Part shown: piece after piece, positions 62,829 to 64,000 of the stretch
Numbering within the stretch: position 1 is the first letter of the stretch
Layout: each line of letters starts with the position of its first letter
Assembly (NCBI GenBank): GCA_963789515.1
Contig: CAWBKW010000001.1
Coordinates: 109,446 to 173,445 of the forward strand
DNA: 64,000 nucleotides
DNA from: JBAXEO01 sp963789515
GTDB lineage: Bacteria > Actinomycetota > Coriobacteriia > Anaerosomatales > JAAXUF01
Direction of reading: 5' to 3'
Made by a program: the position numbers and the translations under genes
The notes under the pieces: model-generated
The model's database searches: none
Told to the model about the DNA's origin: nothing
Seen by the model: the letters and a program-made list of their open reading frames with translations, nothing else

Positions 62829-63789
62829 CTAGTCGATCTGCACTTCGTTGCGCATCACCACGAGGAACGCCTCCACCACGCGCGGGTCGTACTGCTGGCT
62901 CGCGCGGAGCTGGATCTCGTTCTTGGCCTCTCTCGGCGTGCGACCGGTGCGGTAGGGGCGGTCGGTGATCATCGCGTCGTAGCTGTCGGCGACCGCGAGG
63001 ATACGCGCGCCCAGAGGGATCTCCTCGTCGGCGACACCGTAGTAGCCGGTGCCGTCGAAGTACTCGTGGTGGTACTGCACGATGGGCAGCACGTCGCGCA
63101 GCAGGCCGCCCATAGGCTCGATCAGTGCCGTGCCCTTGTTCGTGTGCGTCATCATGTGCTTCCACTCGGTCGGCGTCAGCGCGCTCGCCTTGGTCGAGCA
63201 CCTCGAGGTTGATGTCGAGCTTCCCGATGTCGTGGAGCAGCCCGGCCACGCGGATGGTCTCGCACGCGTCGGCCTCGACCCATCTCCTCGGCGATCTTGC
63301 AGGCAAGGCGCGAGACCCGCACCGAGTGCTCCTGCGTGTAGCCGTCGACGGCATCGATGAACTTGGCCACGATCTCCAGGATGCCCTCGTAGGCCTGCTT
63401 CAGGTCGGGTTGGCCTGGGTCTTCAGGTCGTAGAGCGTTCCGACCACGTAGGCGGTGACGATCAGGAAGGCTCCCCACAGGAAGATGTTGAGCGCGGGCT
63501 TCCACCGAGTCGTTCGAGCGAAGAGGTCCGGGTCGAGGACGGCGAAGATGCCGATCAGGAGGACCGCCACCACGCTCGCAAGCACGCCGCGCCGGCGACC
63601 CAGGAAGAACGCCGCCAGCAGCACCGGGATGTAGAAGAAGTTGAGGAATGCGAGCTTGTTGCTCGCCATGAGAACCGTGTAGGCAGCCGCGATCGTGAGC
63701 ACGGCGACCAGAACGAGCTCGAAGTTGTCGAAGAACACACGCTTCGCGCGCTCCACCAGTGCTCGCCCCCCAAGGCGCCTTGCGGTCAT
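62829..63789 (-). CDS. Membrane HD-GYP-type phosphodiesterase, three frameshifts
   Basis: About 320 residues after repair. The N-terminal part has three to four helices (FELVLVAVLTIAAAYTVLMA; FLNFFYIPVLLAAFFLGRRR; GVLASVVAVLLIGIFAVL; FLWGAFLIVTAYVVGTLYDL). A HD-GYP domain follows: FIDAVDGYTQEHSVRVSRLA, VAGLLHDIGKLDINLEVLD, PIVQYHHEYFDGTGYYG and ILAVADSYDAMITDRPYR. Shifts lie near 63410 (missing C), 63285 (missing base) and 63195 (extra C). The signature G-Y-P reads G-Y-Y, so c-di-GMP hydrolysis is probable but not certain. ATG 63789 is used; GTG 63756 after GGGGGG is an alternative. Confidence 0.8.
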
Positions 63790-63912
63790 GTCGCGCGCTC
63801 GGGGCGGCCTATTCCCCCCGAGACTTGCCCCAAGCGCGTGCACTCTAACCGGTTTCGGACCCTCCATCGAACGCACCCGGCTCGGACGCGAAACCAGACG
63901 CGCCACACGCGG

Positions 63913-64000
63913 CTACTTCGTGTAGCCGAGTTCCTCAGCGCCTTCTGCGGATAATTCGGCTCCCTCGGCGTCGAGCATTATGCTCTTTCCGAGTGCCGCA
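63913..64000 (-). CDS. C-terminal fragment of an unidentified protein
   Basis: An open minus-strand frame enters from the window edge and ends at a TAG (63915-63913). The last residues include LGKSIMLDAEGAELSAEG followed by A-E-E-L-G-Y-T-K. The composition is protein-like, but the piece is too short to identify. The gap to the HD-GYP start is about 120 bp. Confidence 0.45.
   Translation of the reverse strand, partial: AALGKSIMLDAEGAELSAEGAEELGYTK

Noticed and set aside
63407..63412. In-frame TGA after N-P-T in the HD-GYP gene, considered as a second selenocysteine codon
   Set aside because: The family sequence resumes only in another frame; adding one C restores N-P-D-L-K-Q, so this is an indel, not a recoded codon. 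The same applies to stops at frame breaks in the kinase, tetR and serS genes.

Overview
The window is about two-thirds G+C and gene-dense on both strands. It most resembles a member of the Actinomycetota, probably a free-living Coriobacteriia-type lineage. The main reason is a classical actinobacterial cell-wall signalling cluster (two FHA proteins, PP2C phosphatase, SEDS/penicillin-binding protein, PASTA-domain kinase). tRNAs with encoded CCA, GTG/TTG starts with strong Shine-Dalgarno sites and many ATGA/GTGA overlaps fit as well. The lineage call is inference.

Layout. 0-5 kb: end of a membrane protein, DUF2207 protein, tadA, three tRNAs (Ser-TGA, Ser-GCT, Arg-ACG), DUF1269 protein, MFS exporter. 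5-10 kb: an SDR enzyme, a TIGR00725-like protein and a MacB/LolD-type ABC exporter. 10-15.5 kb (minus): an apparent operon zwf-gnd-PEP-utilising enzyme-PlsY-like protein. 15.5-22 kb: amidohydrolase, two tandem PAS proteins, serS, two PAS-GGDEF diguanylate cyclases around an AlkA-type glycosylase. 22-31.5 kb: pheA, larB-larC, a cluster-less MutY homologue, MFS pump, FKBP isomerase, cardiolipin synthase, acyltransferase, rhodanese. 31.6-35.6 kb: tRNA-Leu and a P-type ATPase behind a yybP-ykoY (Mn2+) riboswitch. 35.7-47.6 kb: glycosyltransferase, then kinase-fhaA-fhaB-pstP-(rodA-pbpA fusion)-pknB-amidase. 47.6-53.4 kb: ArsR regulator with a palindromic operator, crcB and DUF190, Bax-inhibitor-like protein, methyltransferase, small proteins, flavodoxin, and a DUF6544-TetR operon with its operator. 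53.6-56.1 kb: TIM-barrel protein, ccdA and a thioredoxin-like lipoprotein. 56.4-64 kb: a very large secreted repeat protein, a type IV pilin-like gene, tRNA-Arg(CCT) and an HD-GYP protein.

The most notable item is the lipoprotein at 55531-56139. Its only interruption is a TGA exactly where the first Cys of the thioredoxin C-x-x-C motif should be. A perfect 8-bp stem with a GG-containing apical loop starts 13 nt downstream. This is a candidate selenocysteine (U-x-x-C) TlpA-like protein, directly abutting ccdA. Second is the Mn2+ riboswitch, with its promoter ending right at P1, in front of the P-type ATPase, which suggests manganese export. Third is a single-ORF fusion of a SEDS glycosyltransferase to its class B PBP.

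Caution: many genes, including indispensable ones such as serS, carry isolated +1/-1 shifts, each repaired by changing one base. These look like assembly or sequencing indels rather than real pseudogenes. Frameshifted genes are given from true start to true stop with the shift noted. All calls are from reading sequence and motifs; no database search was run.
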